64,000 nucleotides of DNA from Ophioderma brevispina (GCA_023653785.1 JAMKCH010056986.1:101641-165640); one strand, 5' to 3'; positions 1 to 10,690 are shown, numbered from the stretch's first letter. A program made the numbers and translations. Notes: generated by a model from the sequence alone, not told the origin.

Positions 1-117
1 CAAAATCAGGACAAATTAAGGGCAAGTCTTGCTTGAAGTGTGGTACTACTGCTTTAACTTTGAGTTCAAGACTAAATTTACAATTTCCCGTAGAAGCAGT
101 GTATGTTTTCTACTTAC

Positions 118-296
118 CTAGGTCCCTCGATTTCAACAATATCATCGTCCTCATCATCTTTGCCATCTTTGTCCTTTGTTATGTGTTGTGCACTGGCCTT
201 GTTCTGTTTCCTCCTGGAGGATCCCGAAGGAGGTGTTTCCTTTGTTGGCGATGTCGCTTCCTTTGATTTTTCAGTTTCTTTGCTTGCTTCTTTGTT
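118..296 (-). CDS. Acidic protein gene, exon 5 (gene continues off left edge)
   Basis: Fifth visible coding exon of gene 1, 179 nt, entered in phase 0 and left in phase 2. The acceptor reads CTACCACAG before AAC AAA GAA, and the donor reads CCTAG then GTAAGT, both close to consensus. It encodes residues 817-875 of the assembled protein: a Lys/Glu/Thr/Ser segment, a short basic patch (SSRRKQNK), then an acidic run ending in DDEDDDIVEIEGP. The IVEI tetrapeptide after a run of aspartates fits the general form of a SUMO-interacting motif; that is inference from pattern only. The next exon lies outside the window, so the C-terminus is unknown. I do not recognise the family. Confidence 0.82.
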
Positions 297-1907
297 CTGT
301 GGTAGAGACGGACATGAAAAATTAAGACATTTATGAGAGAGCACTAAACAAAGCTCTACACAGCTGTTTGACTCCATGCAAATTGACTCTTAGGAAAAAA
401 AAATTAAGCAGTGGTGACACAATTTTGATAACTGATATAAATAGGGACATGCAAGAACTGTTACCCTTGTAAAAATCAGAAAAATCTATATACCCTATGC
501 AATAGGTAGCCATGCTGTAGAGCAAGAGAGCCACATTACTTGACTACAATACATCCACCTGTTATTGAATTCCAGAGATGCTCAAGTTGTACAGGTGATC
601 TATTATACTCTTGGTATTTCAATCGTAGGGCAAGGGTGATTTTATGTTAAACGCCAAACGTGACGTCCTATTGCATAGGGTCTGTTGTGGGAATCTTGCC
701 ATATAGGCCGAAAGAGGTCATGATTTTATAGCACCCTCAATATGCCCATTCTCCATATATAGAGATCTGTATAAAACAAAATTTTTAAGAAAATTCATTT
801 TTGCCTGCAATTAAATTTCAAAAAATTTACACATGATGTAGTTAGTGTAATAAGTAATCAAAATCAGTTGTAAAAACTGTTGCTATTGATATTTTTTTGT
901 CTTTATTCTGGTTTTATCACATTAAATGAGACTTTCAAACAGCTGTGCTAGAATAAAATTTAGACATATTGGAGTAGAGTACTATATACATCGAGGGGTC
1001 AGTAACGCAGAGACGTAACAGCATTTTTGGTGAAAACAAGATCTTTGACTTGGTATCAAAAGAAATTCAGTGTGGTGTGAATAATGTGGGAAATGGATGG
1101 ACCCATGGGAGATGCACAAAGATGAAGAGAGTGACCCCCCAAGTTTGGCAAGAGATTTTGTGCGTGGAAGATGCGAGAGATGGAACAGGTGGAAAAGTTG
1201 TGTGATGAGGTGGAATCAGTGAAGGAGTTCACATACCTGGAGGATAAGGTTAGTGGGGGTGGTGGATGTGAGGTGGCTGTGACAGCTAGAGTGAGGTATA
1301 GGTGGGTGAAGTTTAGGGAATGTGGGGAGTTGTTGCAAGGGAAAAGATATCCTTTGGAGATGAAAGGAATGGTGTATAAGATTTGTGTGAGATCGGCGAT
1401 GCTGTATGAGAGTGAGACGTGGTGTCTGAGTGAAAATGAGATGGGGATTTTGAGGAGGACAGAGAAAGCAATGACGAGAGCAATGTGTGGTGTGAAGTTG
1501 ATAGATAGAGAGAAGACTGAGGACTTGATACAGATGTTGGGTTTGGAAGAAGCATTGAAATGTTTTTCTTTCCATCCATCACAGAGTGTCTTTGGTTGAG
1601 TTGCTGTCAAAAATTGGACTGGCAAGGGTAAAACGCTGAAGCCGCACCGTATTGCAAAAATGCGATAAAATGTTCTTTGAAAAGAACGAATTTGGAATGC
1701 TCAATTACCAAGTCAGGGGTGTGATTGCATTTTGTGTAAAAAAATCCTGAAAAACACCATAAAATGCTTAGAATCAGGCTGAAATTAAATAAAGTTGTAG
1801 TAATTTTGAAAATAAAAAATCCTGAAATCAGGAAAAAACCTGCAGAATGACACCCCTGCAAAGTACATGCCTATTCCAATATTTTGACTGGGAATATAAA
1901 AACTCAC
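297..1907 (-). other. Intron 4 of acidic protein gene
   Basis: Intron between the exons at 1908-2033 and 118-296, with a GTGAGT donor and a CACAG acceptor on the minus strand. Apart from the reverse-transcriptase fossil at about 1035-1595 I see only AT-rich sequence with no other gene or clear element. Confidence 0.75.
1035..1595 (+). pseudogene. Non-LTR retrotransposon reverse-transcriptase C-terminal fossil
   Basis: A 142-codon open stretch from 1171 carries the C-terminal end of a LINE-type reverse transcriptase. Recognisable pieces include VKEFTYLEDKVS, WVKFRECGELLQGKRYPL, SAMLYESETWCLSENE and MGILRRTEKAMTRAMCGV, ending in a degenerate MLGLEEAL. This module is familiar from animal non-LTR elements, where it follows the catalytic core. 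Bases 1035-1170 hold the preceding zinc-knuckle-like piece (CGKW, then KRVTP) in other frames, so at least one frameshift separates the two. No catalytic YxDD motif or endonuclease is present, so this is a 5'-truncated dead copy. It lies antisense in an intron of gene 1. The clade is not assigned. Confidence 0.8.
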
Positions 1908-2304
1908 CTCTTCAGTGGAGTCTTTCTTTTCAGCAGTACTGGGAGTTTCTGCTTCTTTTTCCTTTTCTTTCTCCTTCTCACTAGGTGCAGATGTAGTAGC
2001 TTCTCCTTCTTGGACACCTTCCATAGCTTCATCCTGTACCAAGAGATTATTTGAGAGCTTAACCACTTGAATGCAAGAGCCGTGTATATGCGGGTAGAGA
2101 TTAATATTTGTCAATTTTGGTCCTTTGGGGGATGAATTTAGTATTCTGCCACCACATCCTTATTCTGTTGAGGCTGCCAAATTCATAGGGTGGTGGCACA
2201 ATACCGAATTCTTTCCTTTTGCTATAAACATTTCGAAATTATTTTTGCTCATGGACATATTCAGAATCAGTGTGCAATATGCATTTAAATGAGTCTAAAC
2301 AAGC
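1850..2304. repeat. Tandem duplication copy 1 (contains exon 4)
   Basis: Begins ACACCCCTGC and ends GTCTAAACAAGC. It is nearly identical to 2805-3255, in the same orientation. The copies are 455 and 451 nt long; the difference includes a 4-nt gap just inside the splice donor. It covers the whole 126-nt exon plus both intron flanks. It is followed at once by a run of about 20 A and then a SINE. Confidence 0.92.
1908..2033 (-). CDS. Acidic protein gene, exon 4 (duplicate exon, strong donor)
   Basis: A 126-nt exon in phase 0-0, so it can be included or skipped without changing frame. The acceptor is TTGGTACAG before GAT GAA GCT. The donor is GAAGAG then GTGAGT, a full consensus. It encodes 42 residues (775-816): DEAMEGVQEGEATTSAPS, then a Lys-Glu alternating run, then TPSTAEKKDSTEE. 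The peptide is identical to that of the exon at 2859-2984; the two coding sequences differ only by one synonymous base (GCA versus GCG for Ala). The Lys/Glu alternation suggests a short charged helix. Confidence 0.85.
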
Positions 2305-2804
2305 AAAAAAAAAAAAAAAAAAAAGGAGAGCGTGGCCTAGCGGTTAGGGTGCTTGCCTCTGGCGCAAATTTACCATCAAAATTCCCGGGTTCGAATCCCG
2401 GTGGGGTCGTGGCACTTGCTGGGATTTATTCGGGTACTACCAATTCTGGATTTGATCTGTATACCAGCTATTGATTAAATACAGAATTACCGCTCTCCTC
2501 CATGGTTCACTTGGAATTGGGCAAATGGATCATGAAAGCATCCCGTCCTTCGGAGGGGACGTTAAGCCGTCGGTCCCGTGTACAGAGAGTCACAACTGTA
2601 CATGTACATCGCAGTCAGTGTCGAATAAGAGTAGGGTGTAAACCCCTGACTGTTCCCAATCCGCCCCAGCCTCAAATAGCGGGCCATGTTAGGAGCGTCC
2701 GTATCATGGATACACGCGGCCCCGGATAAGCAAACTAGCTGAACAAATCCTGACACCACCACAAAGCCATTACCAATGACTTGTGGATACGAGCAAACAA
2801 AAAA
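2305..2804 (+). mobile_element. tRNA-derived SINE between the duplicated exons
   Basis: After about 20 A there is a tRNA-like head. The A box TGGCCTAGCGG is at 2333-2343 and the B box GGTTCGAATCC at 2388-2398, inside a perfect CCGGG/CCCGG T-arm stem. The 5' GGAGAGC and 3' TGGGGTC ends do not pair as an acceptor stem, so this is not a functional tRNA. The body runs to an A-rich tail at about 2795-2804. The segment AAATCCTGACACCACCACAA near the tail recurs almost unchanged at about 12985-13050. No clean target-site duplication is seen; the element is bounded by the two duplication copies. Confidence 0.8.
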
Positions 2805-3255
2805 ACACCCCTGCCAAGTACATGCCTATTCCAATATTTTGACTGGGAATATAAATACCTCTTCAGTGGAGTCTTTCTTTTCAGCAGTACTGGGAGTTTC
2901 CGCTTCTTTTTCCTTTTCTTTCTCCTTCTCACTAGGTGCAGATGTAGTAGCTTCTCCTTCTTGGACACCTTCCATAGCTTCATCCTGTACCAAGAGATTA
3001 TTTGAGAGCTTAACCACTTGAATGCAAGAGCCGCGTATATGCGGGTAGAGATTAATATTTGTCAATTTTGGTCCTTTGGGGGATGAATTTAGTATTCTGC
3101 CACCACATCCTTATTCTGTTGAGGCTGTCAAATTCATAGGGTGGTGGCACAATACTAAATTCTCTCCTGATGCTATAAACATTTCAAAATTATTTTTGCT
3201 CATGGACATATTCAGAATCAGTGTGCAATATGCATTTAAATGAGTCTAAACAAGC
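2805..3255. repeat. Tandem duplication copy 2 (contains exon 3)
   Basis: Second copy of the segment at 1850-2304, same orientation, with only scattered substitutions. The missing 4 nt fall at the splice donor, so the change probably affects this exon's use. Confidence 0.92.
2859..2984 (-). CDS. Acidic protein gene, exon 3 (duplicate exon, weakened donor)
   Basis: A 126-nt phase 0-0 exon encoding residues 733-774, the same 42-residue peptide as exon 4. The acceptor TTGGTACAG is unchanged. The donor reads GAG then GTATTT instead of GTGAGT, because about 4 nt have been lost. It keeps the obligatory GT but little else of the consensus. The exon may therefore be skipped often, or spliced less efficiently than its twin. 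Both exons are symmetrical, so messages with one or two copies would all stay in frame. Confidence 0.72.
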
Positions 3256-5487
3256 CTAGTCTTTGTTGGTTGTTTTTATTTAAATGGCTTCCCAAATGAC
3301 CTGCAAATATTTGGGAAGTCATCTCAAAAGCCACTGACTTATGTGTTTTTACTTATACAGAATTGCCTAGCGGCAAAAGGGTTATAAGAAATTGTAAAAG
3401 TTAACCAGTGCAGCCAGATTCATAACTTAGGCAATTACTTAGGGGATTACTTTGCTGGTCAAGTTGATATATTGATGGTAAAAGAGAATTTCTTATTTTA
3501 ACATTATGGCCTGTCTGATAATATTTTTTAAAATTCATCTTCAATTTGACAGCGTACAAGCAATCAAGGTAGTGTATGTTACATCTCCCCCAAGTTCCAA
3601 TATTCTGACCAAAGTATTATTATATTTAACACTCCCAAATACCACAAAATGTCACACTGTGCTACCATTCTGCTACTTTGTGGTATTTGGGGCTCCTGTA
3701 GCACATTTACTATATGTTCACAGTTATGTATATTGTGAGGACTTACCACAGATCACAATATACCACAACTTTCATCATATTTGCAAGTTTCCATAGACCA
3801 CAAACTACCACAAAATTTGATTGTGGTATATGCTTAGTAGTTAGATAAATCATAACTATACCAAATTAGAGTTACTCATCATATACCACAACATACCACA
3901 GTAATAAACAACAAACTGTGCCATAGGCCACAAAGTACAGGGCCGCTGAGAGAGATTGCGGGCCCAGGGGAACCTTGGAGTTATAGGCTTACGTGGCGCG
4001 GGGTGGGTGCGGGATGTACGTGGATGTACCACACTTTATAAGTCAATGATAAGATCACATACCACAAACTACCACAAAATATTGTAGATTTTGTAACTAT
4101 CATATACCACAATATACCACATTGTGTGGTATTTTGTGGTCTGGAGCCTTGTTAGTGTTATACCAAGAAATATCACTAATGTCTTGCACAAAGGTGGATC
4201 AAACAAAGAAACTGCAGCAATTTTCACTCATTTTGTCATGCCAGGTCAAATATAGGAATTTCTTGTGAAATTATAACATGGTGTTTAACATAGAATGCAG
4301 TGGTGTTTCAGACCCACCCTTTGTATGAAAACACCCTTTATACCAAAAAGACATAACCCACCCTAAGCCTTTTTGCTTTTGCAAGGGGAACAGTGAACAG
4401 TATCTTACCTACATCTAATTCTGACTACGATTATGAATGATCATAAAAACAAATAAAAATTGAAGTCCATTGCTGCATAAACATCATACGTACACTACCA
4501 AATGATCTCAATATGGGATTTTTTCTTAGCTTTTGGAATGATCTTTTCAGAGTATTTTTGGGTGTCTAATCAATCAAAGCTGGACTCAGTTCTCAGATTC
4601 AGTCCTTATATCATTCATGGCATCATGCCCACATGCACAGCATAGACTTTAAGTTCAGAGGAAGCGAGTCTTTGGAAAACAAAATATCAAAAATTATCAG
4701 GTTTGGGATTTTGATTTCTTTCTAAATATATATCTTATCAGAAATGCACTTGCTTTAAAGAGAATCAATAATCAAATACATTTAACAGCACAAATTTGGC
4801 ACCCTTGGGCTTGGCGAAGCGTGTGAATTCACACCTGGAAGTATAATTATCTCTTTATCTTTGTTATAAAAAAAAAATAAAGTTTGAAAGGCACCATTAG
4901 CAAATGAAACAACCCCTATTAATACTGAACTCTTGCTCAAATTTTCATTTCCTCGCAAAATTTCTATAGCGCTACGTATGGAACCGTGAGACTACTGGAA
5001 GTCAACATCCCACCGTCTTGTAATTACGGAAGGCAACGTTGGAAATGAACGGTCCCCCGCTGCAAGCTGGGAATTATTTCACACCATCAATGAAATTTAC
5101 GGTGAAATCTCAAGTGGTGCATGGTATTCACAATCACATTTAATACAGTATTACCCTGAGTATTACACGCTAAGTAATTATTTACACTATAAGAAAATCT
5201 TATTTTAGAATGCTTCATTTGATTATTGACATGACAGAGTGTCAGTATAGATTTTCAATTACAAAAACTACACATTTGCAAAGCAATATGAAAAAAAAAT
5301 AGAGCTAAAGTAGGCTAAATCCATTCGTTTCACAGCTAGGATACGAATGACGCAATTTTTTTTGTACGCTTTTGAAGGATACACACATTTTAGTTTCCTA
5401 ATCTAAAAACAACAATGCTTTTTGACAATTTAGCGATTTTAAAATGTGCACTGCAACTATGCTGTTAGGGTTGATATAACTTCTTAC
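3256..5487 (-). other. Rest of intron 2 of acidic protein gene
   Basis: Intron between exon 2 (donor GTAAGA) and exon 3. It holds the ATACCACAA fold-back at 3627-4161. Elsewhere I see only AT-rich sequence, with no supported exon, RNA gene or further element. Confidence 0.7.
3627..4161. mobile_element. Fold-back element rich in ATACCACAA
   Basis: The outer parts are imperfect inverted repeats: TAACACTCCCAAATACCACA on the left against TAACACTAACAAGG with nearby ACCACAAAATACCACA on the complement of the right. Inside, ATACCACAA or its complement recurs many times on both strands. A GC-rich block at about 3940-4022 interrupts the pattern and looks like a separate insertion. The right end (GTGTGGTATTTTGTGGT then GCCTTGT) recurs at 62211-62247, showing an interspersed family. 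No transposase is visible. Confidence 0.6.
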
Positions 5488-7453
5488 CTTTTCAGCTCTC
5501 TTCTTCAACTGTGACACAATGTTTCCAAGGCTAAAGCCAATCTTGGCCTTCTTAACAGCCTTCTTCTCTCCTCCTGCCGTCACTGGACTCTTACTAGTGT
5601 CTAAAGAACCACTCCCAGAGTCAGCATCCTCCGATGCTTGTGGTTCGTCTCTTGAACTGTCTTCAGTTTTTGAGTCGGCTGTTTTATCCTCCGATATTTC
5701 ATCTTGGGTTTTCTCCGCTGAAGCATCGGAGTCTTTTGTTTTCTCTTCTGACACATCAGTCGATGCTTTGACATCTTCGTCAGTTTTTGCCTTATCAGTT
5801 TCTGCTTTGTCAGTTTCTTTTTGATCATCAGTTGCTTTTTCACTCTTCTCTTTATCATCATCTTCAAGAAGTTTATCATCTTGACTATCTCCTTCACTCT
5901 TCTCTTTATCATCAGCTTCAAGGAGCTTATCATCTTGACTATCTCCTTCTGCTTTTTGTTCATCAGATGCCTTTTCATTCTTTTCTTCATCAGTAGCTTC
6001 TAGCAACTTATCTTCATCTTCTTCAGGTGTCTTTTCTGTTTGACTTTTCTCCTGGGTTTCTACAGATGACTCACTAGCACCTGTTTTGTCTTGTTCGTCT
6101 TTTTGGTCAGGCACACTTTCTTTGTCTTTACCACTTTCGTCCATTTCAGTTGACTGTTGCATGGGTTCACTTACAGTGTCATTACTTTTATCAACAGTGG
6201 AATCATCAACAACATCAGCCGATGCTGAATCGTCAGCACCAGCAACTGATGTAGAGTCTTTAGCAGTATCAGCTGATGTGGAATCATCAGCAACATCAGC
6301 TGATGTGGTATCTTCTGTAACAGCTGATGCAGTATCTTCAGCAACAGCTGCTGATTTTTCATCATCTGTTGACTCTTTTGTGTGGTCATCTCTTTTACTA
6401 TCATCATCATCATCATCATGTTTGGGTTCTTCACTTTTTTCTTCTTGTTTGGTTTCTTCTTCAGGCTTGCTTTCAGACTCCATCTCAGTTTCCTTCTCCC
6501 CATCCTTTTCAGTTTCTTGCGTGACAGAACCGGGTTCCGATTGCATCTCAACATCACCTGGTACATCCTTTGGGTCGTCATCTACTTCCATACTCTCAAC
6601 ATCATCTTCCTGCTTATCCCCATCTACCTGGCTTCCAGTAGATTCTTCCACCTCCATAGCTTCATCTTCCATCTTCTCCTCTCCACCCTCCTCTGTATCT
6701 TTAAGAAGGGCATCTTCCTCTGCAGCTGTAATATCTTCGGTAGTTTCTTCTCCTGGTGTTTGTTTATCTTCTTTCAGAAGTGTATCCTCATCACCTGCTG
6801 GTTCATTTTCTGTCGGTTTACTGTCAGTTTCTTCCTTAGAAATATCCTGTCCTCCTTCCATTTGCTGATCTTCTTTCAAAGAATCTTTTTCAACTGGTAC
6901 AGTTTCATCTTCAGTAGGCTTGTCCGTTTCTTCCTCAACATCTGAGAGTAAATTAACTTCATCATCTTTACCTGTATCACCATCGTCTTGTTCTTCACTC
7001 TTTGTTTCTTCTTCAGCCTCACTCTGTGTGTTATTCTTTTCTTCACTGTCTTCTGGTGCCTTATCAGGTACTTCTTCATCTGGCTTCAATTCCAAGTCCT
7101 CACCAACTTCTTTTGATGTGCCTGATTCAAGTGCTTCTGTCACACTTGTCTCAGTCCTGTCCTCTTCCTGTGATTTTTCATCAGTCTCATCCAGTAGTTT
7201 TTCATCCACACCTTCTTGAGACGTTTCTTCTACATCTTCTAGCAATTTTTCATCAGGCACTTGCGCAGGGTCAGTGGGTGCATCTGTTGTAACTTCTGGT
7301 ACATCTTGCTTCTCAGCAGAATCTTCATCTTCAGCATCACCCTTGACATCTGTCTTCTCTGATGCTGATTCTCCCTTGTCTAGATCTTTATCTTCACTGT
7401 CTTCAGGTTCTTCTCTAGCATCTTCTGCCACTGTGCTCTCTCCAGGGAGTTCA
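5488..7453 (-). CDS. Acidic protein gene, exon 2 (large acidic exon)
   Basis: A 1966-nt exon encoding residues 78-732. On the minus strand the acceptor is TTTTACTAACCATTTCAG, with a textbook TACTAAC branch site. The one-base start completes a Ser codon begun in exon 1. The donor is GAAAAG then GTAAGA, phase 0. The product is dominated by Glu, Asp, Lys, Ser and Thr and is probably disordered. It has eight short repeats of acidic-x-LL-x-acidic form, three MEV/MEM acidic pieces, an 18-residue tandem repeat (around GDSQDDKLLE), and a roughly 10-residue Ala/Asp/Ser/Thr repeat (TTSADVADDS type). The last 27 or so residues change to a basic, hydrophobic stretch, KKAVKKAKIGFSLGNIVSQL then KKRAEK, which could be a folded or nuclear-targeting element. 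No known domain is recognised. Confidence 0.88.
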
Positions 7454-8259
7454 CTGAAATGGTTAGTAAAACAGAAAAGCAATCAAATGGCTGTGTATTG
7501 TAAACACTTATGTTGACAAGGTCCCCAGTACGCCCATTGCTAGACAAATGGAGGTCCATATGTCCCCACCTTAGAAAATCCACTTTGCCAAAGGAATTTT
7601 TAAAATGAAAGGCATTTACAGGAATATTTTTATGAAATATACAGGAAATGTATTACCACCTCCCAAAATCAAAACATCAACAAAACAAGTTCTGGTGATT
7701 TGATTGCATAAGCGACCATACGGTGAACTTTGCGTTTAATGAGCTGCATCTATTGAAAGTGGCATGGTGATTGGTGTGAACCAGCACATCGTGCTACGCA
7801 CTCCCTTCACCAGTTTGTGATTGGTGGATTGTGGATGAAGAGGTCTATTAACCCGGGACCGGAGTGTCCTGTAATGAGGTAATCAGATCGACTGCATCAT
7901 AGGTGGTAGTGCCCCTGGGGGGTGGGGTCATTTTGGTTTGGGTAGGGATGTGTGGCATGATGCACCAATTTTTTTTGGGGGGGGGGGGCAAGAGAACTTA
8001 ATTTTCAGGTTAAGGTCTTTGGAACTGATTTTTAAAACAATTTTACAGAATTGGGAGCTGTAATTGGGGCCAAATTGGAGATTTTGGAGCTGACAAGTTT
8101 TATGCTCTTTGATCATTCATTTGTTAAGGTGCTATATAAATGTCATTTATTATTTCTATTATTATGCTGGAATGCACATCTTTTTGTGACATTGTTTTTT
8201 CAATGGCAAATCAGCCAAAGAAAATCGGAGGACTTCTAGAACATCTATAGTAAGAGCTC
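7454..8259 (-). other. Intron 1, part nearest exon 2
   Basis: Intronic DNA with no gene. It shows a G run near 7977-7988 and otherwise unremarkable AT-rich sequence. The remainder of this intron, up to 11673, is mostly the repeat elements listed separately. Confidence 0.6.
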
Positions 8260-8616
8260 TTAAAGGTGCAACAAGAGATTTTTGAAGCACCCAAATATTA
8301 TGTCATAATAGTAATTTCGTATAGACTAGACACTCAATAGATTTCTTACTTTGTATTTGGCTACAGAAAAGCCTTAAAAGAGAGGAAAACGGTGATTCTG
8401 ATTTGGTTATACTTCAATATAAAACATAGGCTGAATTTCGTATTTGCTCCTATACGAAATTAGAAAATTCAAATTTTTTGTACCAAAGAAATATTTCTCA
8501 GCTTAATCCTTCCAGATGGGGTTATTTTTGATAGAAAGCTTTACATCAGGGCAAAAATCAGTACTTTCGATTTTTTAGGGACGCCTGATATGTGAAATCT
8601 CTTGTTGCACCTTTAA
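8260..8616. mobile_element. MITE family T, copy A (TTAA-flanked)
   Basis: Bounded by TTAA on both sides. The terminal inverted repeats are AGGTGCAACAAGAGATTT on the left and its complement on the right, where the last bases are GTTGCACCT. Length is about 357 bp with no coding sequence. Related copies lie at 30977-31328 and 47951-48332, in the opposite orientation. The TTAA flank suggests a piggyBac-type target, although the ends do not start with the usual CCC. Confidence 0.8.
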
Positions 8617-8774
8617 TGTCCTCCAACAGCTGTTCATATGGCTTGTAGGGAATGTATGATGTAATTATAATAAGCCAATCAGAAATGTCTTCTGAGACTC
8701 TTATGAAAGGCAGGTAGTGTTCAGCAGACCTCCAAGATGATTGGACAAAAACTTGGTTAAAAATGAATAATATT

Positions 8775-9310
8775 ATCCTGTATGCTAGAGAATGCCAGGC
8801 ATTCTTAAACATCTGTGAAAATGTAAGCAATTTCATTGGTTGATGCCCGGGTTTAATTCGTTTAATTGAACCCAGGTAGTACGCGCTGCGTATTGAAGTT
8901 ATTTTTAGGTTGAAGCGCTCGCGTCATACAGCGTTTTGCTACTTGCGCGCGCGCCGCCTACGTTGCGTCTCGTTGCGTATGATCGTTGCGTTCAACGGGT
9001 TGTTCGATTGTTGTCACTGGGTGGTTGCAGTCCTTTCTTGTTGTATTTAAGCCGTAAAGCATCGCGAAATTGGGTTAAAGATGACCTTAAATGATAAAGA
9101 TGTTTAAGAATGAGAATAAAGGTATGATTTTGGGAACCGGTACTCTCTTTACGACGAATTGAACACGGCGACACCATTATTTTTGCGTGGAAGAACTCGG
9201 CCTCCGGCCTCCTTCTTCCACTTAAAATAATGGTATCGCCTTGGGTTCAATTCGTCGTAAAGAGAGTACCGGTTCCCAAAATCATACCTTTATTCTCTAA
9301 GTACGGTACT
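8775..9310 (+). mobile_element. Interspersed element P, copy 1, with long hairpin end
   Basis: Matches 22175-22610 in inverted orientation. Shared blocks include TTCTTAAACATCTGTGAAAA with the nearby TGATGCCCGGGTT, the GAACCCAGGTAG block, a TTAAAGATGACCTTAAATGA block, and the arms TACTCTCTTTACGACGAATT. It contains a GC-rich stretch around 8935-8965 (GCGCGCGCGCC). No protein is seen. The right-hand third is a hairpin described as a separate entry. Confidence 0.7.
9112..9297. repeat. 186-bp near-perfect palindrome
   Basis: The left arm starts GAGAATAAAGGTATGATTTT and the right arm ends with its complement. The arms are roughly 80-90 nt, with a short centre near the CCTCCGGCCTCC at about 9201-9212. 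Mismatches are few and mostly lie near the inner CACGGCGACACC. Transcribed RNA from either strand would fold into a long hairpin. Confidence 0.9.
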
Positions 9311-9495
9311 TCCAAGGCAAAACCTTTTCTGTCTCGAGTTTGAGGGCGATGTCATGATGTGACTATGCATTCTCCGGCGTTGCGATTGTGCCGCCTTTTT
9401 GTATGCTTGGGTGCGTGTGGGAGGCCTTAACACATAGAGTGAATTCACCCTGAAACTTGACATCGAATAGAGTATACATGGCACTGGGTCAGATA

Positions 9496-10295
9496 GCTTC
9501 TATGAGATTTTGGCCCAAAATTATGCTCCAGGACCATATAGTCCTGGACCATATGGTCCTGGAGCATAAATAATCTGGAAAAATATTTTAAGTCAAATAT
9601 GGTCCAGGACCATATTTGCCATATGGTCCTGGAGCATAAATAAAAAATACTTTTGACTGCATGTGTCGCCTGCCGTCGCGGTTTGTAATGATAGGTCTCA
9701 TTTGACCTTTGACCTTGGCATGTGACCTTTGACCTCATTAACAAATGAGGGACCCAATGGTGCACCTATGATTCAAGTTTGGTTCCAATTGAACTTCAAC
9801 TTTTCAATTTAGGTCAATTTTACATTTTCAGCCTATCTTACAACTTTACCTCACGACCTTTGACCTTGGTATGTGACCTTTGACCTCATCAGCAAATGCG
9901 GGATCCCATGTTGCATCTACGACTGAAGTTTGGTTTAAATCCATCAAAGTATGCGGATATAACAAGCAAATGTTAACCCTTTTTCACAACAACAACAACA
10001 GACATCAACAGACATCAACAACAACAGACATCAACAACAGACTACAGGGGACAAAGTGATCCCTATGTTTCTTCCTGCCTTAAGGCAGGCGACACAAAAA
10101 TATGGTCCAGGGGCATATTTGAATATGCTGAATAATACTCCTGAAGCAGTGGAGAAATATTCTAAGTCAAATACTGCTCCAGGACCATATTTGCCATATG
10201 GTCCTGGAGCATGTACATTAAGATTTGACATCTAGAATATTTCTCCAGATTACATGGTCCTGGAGCATAATTTCGGGCCAAAATCTCATAGAAGC
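9496..10295. mobile_element. Inverted-repeat element with GGACCATATGGTCC palindromes
   Basis: The ends are inverted repeats of more than 40 nt, starting GCTTCTATGAGATTTTGGCC on the left and ending with the complement on the right. The self-complementary block CCATATGGTCCTGGAGCATA, or its complement, occurs several times inside. It also carries three exact TGACCTTTGACC sites (9703, 9723, 9874) and a CAACAACAGACAT microsatellite at about 9985-10040. No transposase is seen, so it is a non-autonomous element inside intron 1 of gene 1. Confidence 0.75.
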
Positions 10296-10690
10296 GTTCA
10301 GATACGAGTCAAATTTAATCTTCACACATGCTACTTTTATGACATTTATGTAGCGCCTCTATGTTTGCCTTACTGTATGAACCAGTAATGACAAATTATT
10401 CTTAAAGGAAATATGTCAAGATTTTTGTCAAGCTCAGTTTGACTTACATTCATAAAATATATGTACATACATCACGAATTCCCGAAAAAATAATACAATT
10501 TGATGTAAAATTAACAAAATAGAGGCATTTCAATTTTTGCTTTTTTGACATACGAAGAAAACGGGCGGATTTTTCGCCAATCAAAAGCGCCCAATTTTGC
10601 TCTCCTCGTGACGTCAAAGTGATGACCAAAACATCGTGTTGACACGAATTGTTATTGCTGACACTGTAATATTGATGGATTAATGAAAGT

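Noticed and set aside
2325..2407. Possible functional tRNA gene
   Set aside because: A and B boxes and a good T-arm are present, but the acceptor ends do not pair and no clear anticodon stem forms. It is the head of a SINE.
6086..6868. 260-codon Ser-rich open frame on the plus strand
   Set aside because: It is the antisense shadow of the acidic exon; Glu/Asp codons read backwards give Ser, Leu and Phe.
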